Origin: Bacteroides sp.
GTDB lineage: Bacteria; Bacteroidota; Bacteroidia; Bacteroidales; Muribaculaceae
Assembly: GCA_014802535.1 (NCBI GenBank)
Contig: JAAVCC010000013.1
Coordinates: forward strand, 136,834 to 200,833
Length of the DNA: 64,000 bases
Direction of reading: 5' to 3'
Below the pieces are notes generated by a model. The model was not told the origin of the DNA. It saw only the letters and a list, made by a program, of their open reading frames with translations, and did no database searches. Positions within the stretch are counted from its first letter, which is position 1; the number at the start of each line of letters is the position of its first letter. The position numbers and the translations under genes were made by a program. Of this stretch, positions 61,485 through 64,000 are shown piece by piece.

Positions 61485-61637
61485 ATGATAAATCTAATTT
61501 TACAATGGGTTGCTGTTATTTTATTACTGATAATAGCTTTGGGTTTGACGTTTGGCTGGTTTGGGAAAAAAAAACAAACAGGGTGTAATTGTTGCGAATT
61601 TAAAGAGAAGTGTTCTAAGAATAAAAGAGATTGCTAA
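61485..61637 (+). CDS. FeoB-associated-like Cys-rich membrane peptide
   Basis: A 50-aa ORF: MINLILQWVAVILLLIIALG then GLTFGWFGKKKQTGCNCCEF and KEKCSKNKRDC. One helix followed by a cytosolic cluster of five cysteines (C34, C36, C37, C43, C50). The layout is that of the FeoB-associated Cys-rich membrane protein family (PF12669), which is normally linked to ferrous iron uptake; no feoA/feoB is within the window. It begins 10 bp after the NUDIX stop. Confidence 0.65.
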   Translation: MINLILQWVAVILLLIIALGLTFGWFGKKKQTGCNCCEFKEKCSKNKRDC

Positions 61638-61724
61638 GTATTCCGTTTATTGCGTGTTATAAAGTGTTGTTCTTTACAAAAGCATTTTTCGTTGGGCTGA
61701 ACCAAAATTAATAGTCAAAAAAAC

Positions 61725-61755
61725 TTTGTTTTTTAAAGTTATTTAGTTAACTTTG
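61725..61755 (+). promoter_or_regulatory. Promoter of the surface-polysaccharide locus
   Basis: TTTG (61725-61728), 19 bp, TAACTTTG (61748-61755). Perfect consensus. It gives a leader of about 130 nt before the WecA-like gene; I see no coding and only weak self-complementarity in it. Confidence 0.85.
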
Positions 61756-61893
61756 CATCGAAAGCACATATTTTGGGCTTTAAACATAATGTTAACCTGT
61801 TCTTATACGACATTTAAAACATTAACAACCCTGCCAGTATCTAAGTTAGCTTAGTGTTGGTGCTTCAAGAGTTATAAACTGAATCTTGATCAC

Positions 61894-63018
61894 ATGAATA
61901 ATTGGATTATAATCTGCTTAGCAGTCTTCATAGTAAGTTTGATTTTGACTGGTATTATCATACCGCAGATTCTACTTATTGCTTTTAGAAAGAAACTATT
62001 TGATGAGCCTGATGCTCGAAAAATTCATCATGGTGTTATCCCTCGTCTTGGTGGTATAGCATTTATGCCTTCAATTATTTTTTCGATTTCTTTAATAATC
62101 GGTCTTGGTCTGCGTTATCATTTGGTTTCGATAAATTCGCTTGACTTCGGACTCCCTGTCGTATTTGGACTATGTTCAATCTTTATGTTGTTTTTGGTTG
62201 GACTTGCCGATGATTTGATCGGTGTTAAATACCGCGCAAAATTCATTGTTCAGATTATAGCATCGATATTTTTTGTATTGGGAGGTATAGCATTATATAA
62301 TTTGCATGGTCTCCTGTTCTTGTACGAGATACCAAATGTCTTGGCTTGGTTTATTACAATCCTTGTTGTTGTATATATTACCAACGCAATAAACCTGATA
62401 GACGGAATTGATGGACTTGCATCAGGATTGAGCGCCGTTTGTTTGACTGTATATGGAGTTTTGTTTTTTACAAATGGATATTATATCTATTCGGTGATCG
62501 CATTTTCTACACTTGGAACATTGGTTCCGTTCTTCTACTATAACGTATTTGGAAATCCTCAGAAACAAAAGAAAATTTTCATGGGAGATACCGGTGCGCT
62601 TACAATCGGTATAATATTATCGTTCCTTTCTCTTTTGGTTAATGCCTGTAATATCAGTCTCGATGAGGGCGTAAATCCGGCTGTACTTGCATTTTCTCCG
62701 TTAATTCTCCCTTGCTTTGATGTCGTTAGGGTTTATATTCATCGTATTCGCGCTCATAGAAATCCATTCCTTGCCGATAAGAGTCATATCCATCACAAAT
62801 TTCTTGCGCTTGGAATACCTCAGCGAGTTACGATGATTTTGATTCTTGTACTTGCAATCGCATTTATTTTCTTCAACATTATCTTGTCTCCATATATCAA
62901 TATTACAATACTTGTCTTAATTGATATTTTAGTTTATACAGTTGGTAATATTTTGTTGACTAAAGCTATTCGTCGTCGCGAGAGAATTAAGAATATTCAA
63001 ACCGGCCTATATGAGTGA
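61894..63018 (+). CDS. WecA/MraY-type undecaprenyl-phosphate sugar-phosphate transferase
   Basis: A 374-aa polytopic membrane protein that would transfer a HexNAc-1-phosphate to undecaprenyl phosphate, starting a surface glycan. Family motifs: DEPDARKIHHGVIPRLGG, LVGLADDLIGVKYRAKF (Asp-Asp), NLIDGIDGLASGLS, and MGDTGALTIG with the late HIHHKFLALG. Ten or so helices. Gene order with gmd 34 bp downstream and a strong promoter upstream marks the start of an O-antigen/capsule-type locus that continues past the window. Confidence 0.92.
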   Translation: MNNWIIICLAVFIVSLILTGIIIPQILLIAFRKKLFDEPDARKIHHGVIPRLGGIAFMPSIIFSISLIIGLGLRYHLVSINSLDFGLPVVFGLCSIFMLFLVGLADDLIGVKYRAKFIVQIIASIFFVLGGIALYNLHGLLFLYEIPNVLAWFITILVVVYITNAINLIDGIDGLASGLSAVCLTVYGVLFFTNGYYIYSVIAFSTLGTLVPFFYYNVFGNPQKQKKIFMGDTGALTIGIILSFLSLLVNACNISLDEGVNPAVLAFSPLILPCFDVVRVYIHRIRAHRNPFLADKSHIHHKFLALGIPQRVTMILILVLAIAFIFFNIILSPYINITILVLIDILVYTVGNILLTKAIRRRERIKNIQTGLYE

Positions 63019-63052
63019 TTATAATTTAGTCATAAATTTATAATAGATTTTA

Positions 63053-64000
63053 ATGAAAAAAAAAGCACTAATAACCGGTGTGACGGGTCAGGATGGATCT
63101 TATCTGTCTGAATTTCTGCTTGATAAAGGTTATGAAGTTCACGGAGTAATTCGTAGATCTTCAGTTGACTTTAGAGAACGTATCGCTCATCTTGAGGGAC
63201 ATGCCGATTTTCACTTGCATTACGCTGATATGATTGATTCAATGTCGGTCGTTCAGGTACTTTCAAGGGTTCGTCCTGATGAAATTTATAACCTAGCGGC
63301 TCAGAGTCATGTTCAGGTTTCTTTCGATTCTCCCGAATATACTGCTAATGTCGATGCTGTCGGCGTTCTCCGCATTCTTGAAGGTGTGCGTTTGACAGGT
63401 TTGGATAAAACATGTCGTATATATCAGGCATCTACTTCTGAACTATATGGAAAAGTTGAAGCCGTTCCTCAGAATGAAGAAACGCCGTTTCATCCCTATT
63501 CTCCATACGCTGTAGCCAAGCTCTATGGTTTTTGGATTGTAAAGGAATATCGCGAAGCATATGATATGTTTTGCTGTTCAGGTATTCTATTTAATCATGA
63601 GAGTGAACGTCGTGGTGAAACTTTCGTTACCCGTAAAATAACATTGGCGGCTGCTCGTATAGCACAAGGTAAACAAGACAAGTTATATCTTGGTAACCTT
63701 TCGTCGTTGCGCGATTGGGGGTATGCTAAAGATTATGTTGAGTGTATGTGGCTTATTCTTCAGCAACCTCGTCCTGACGATTATGTAATTGCAACCGGGG
63801 TTCAACATTCGGTACGCGAGTTTGCCACTTTAGCATTTAAACATGTAGGTATTGACCTTGAATGGAAAGGTGAAGGTATCGATGAGAAAGGTATTGACAA
63901 AGCAACCGGTAGGGTTCTTGTTGAGGTTTCTCCTGACTTCTATCGCCCGACCGATGTTGTCAATTTGTTGGGTGACCCATCTAAAGCTCGTCGTGAACTT
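63053..64000 (+). CDS. gmd: GDP-mannose 4,6-dehydratase, 3' end outside window
   Basis: Converts GDP-D-mannose to GDP-4-keto-6-deoxymannose, the precursor of GDP-L-fucose. Only the first 316 codons are present. Short-chain dehydrogenase fold: [20 protein letters not shown] (NADP-binding loop), [27 protein letters not shown] and [11 protein letters not shown] with the catalytic Tyr/Lys, then [14 protein letters not shown] and [13 protein letters not shown], all as in Gmd. Placed directly after the WecA-like gene, it implies a fucose-containing or related 6-deoxyhexose surface glycan. Confidence 0.96.
   Translation, partial: MKKKALITGVTGQDGSYLSEFLLDKGYEVHGVIRRSSVDFRERIAHLEGHADFHLHYADMIDSMSVVQVLSRVRPDEIYNLAAQSHVQVSFDSPEYTANVDAVGVLRILEGVRLTGLDKTCRIYQASTSELYGKVEAVPQNEETPFHPYSPYAVAKLYGFWIVKEYREAYDMFCCSGILFNHESERRGETFVTRKITLAAARIAQGKQDKLYLGNLSSLRDWGYAKDYVECMWLILQQPRPDDYVIATGVQHSVREFATLAFKHVGIDLEWKGEGIDEKGIDKATGRVLVEVSPDFYRPTDVVNLLGDPSKARREL

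Noticed and set aside
61756..61893. UpxY-type antiterminator leader for the polysaccharide locus
   Set aside because: No upxY/upxZ genes follow and no terminator hairpin is visible in the leader; the first gene is the WecA-like transferase.

Overview
The window looks like a chromosomal segment of a Bacteroidota bacterium, order Bacteroidales (perhaps Muribaculaceae; this is an inference from gene content and cannot be settled here). Supporting signs are Bacteroidales-type promoters (TTTG, 19-21 bp, TAnnTTTG), weak or absent Shine-Dalgarno sequences, moderate to low GC, and lineage-typical genes: a DUF4296 lipoprotein, Porin_10, PCMD lipoprotein, long NusB, pRiA4b ORF-3-like protein and FeoB-associated Cys-rich peptide.

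Left part (1-28 kb). Mostly minus-strand housekeeping: a partial YqgE gene; methylmalonyl-CoA mutase mutA-mutB; dnaG; a plus-strand pair (phosphoesterase/propeller fusion and SIMPL protein); a small membrane protein next to a strikingly self-complementary RNA-like region (10148-10380); an MFS exporter; an M64 peptidase; an Lrp regulator; ferritin; then coaE, ybbR, yajC, nusB, a DUF4296 lipoprotein, lspA, a dksA-like gene and ileS; then ddl, a membrane-anchored MurF-like ligase and an alpha/beta hydrolase, with yaaA divergent from them.

Accessory island (28.9-35.4 kb). After yaaA comes a patchwork with five unannotated ORFs of 27-36 aa, each a single hydrophobic helix with a basic C-terminus, and each with a TAnnTTTG-like box 21-25 bp before its ATG. 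Four are followed by a conserved structured element, and two of the ORF-plus-element pairs are duplicated. Interleaved are Mu-like prophage remnants (a MuF head-protein C-terminus with a probable nuclease domain, an intact gpG-type gene and its truncated copy), a MITE-like repeat and a lipoprotein hydrolase. tRNA-Gln(TTG) and a tyrosine recombinase close the island. The tiny-ORF array resembles type I toxin loci and is the best candidate here for an undescribed system.

Right part (35.5-64 kb). A metallophosphoesterase, an Asp/Glu-type racemase, a CxxC-less thioredoxin-fold protein, a hairpin array, an outer-membrane barrel, a frameshifted lipoprotein gene, a BlaI/BlaR1-type pair with two palindromic operators, a barrel-barrel-PCMD operon, queF-queC, a solute-binding protein and a large porin, a glycosyltransferase/flippase pair, then a plus-strand run: tsaC, ClC channel, dsbD, mazG, a small secreted protein, topB, NUDIX and a Cys-rich membrane peptide. 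The window ends at the start of a surface-polysaccharide locus (WecA-like transferase, then gmd cut by the window edge) driven by a consensus promoter.
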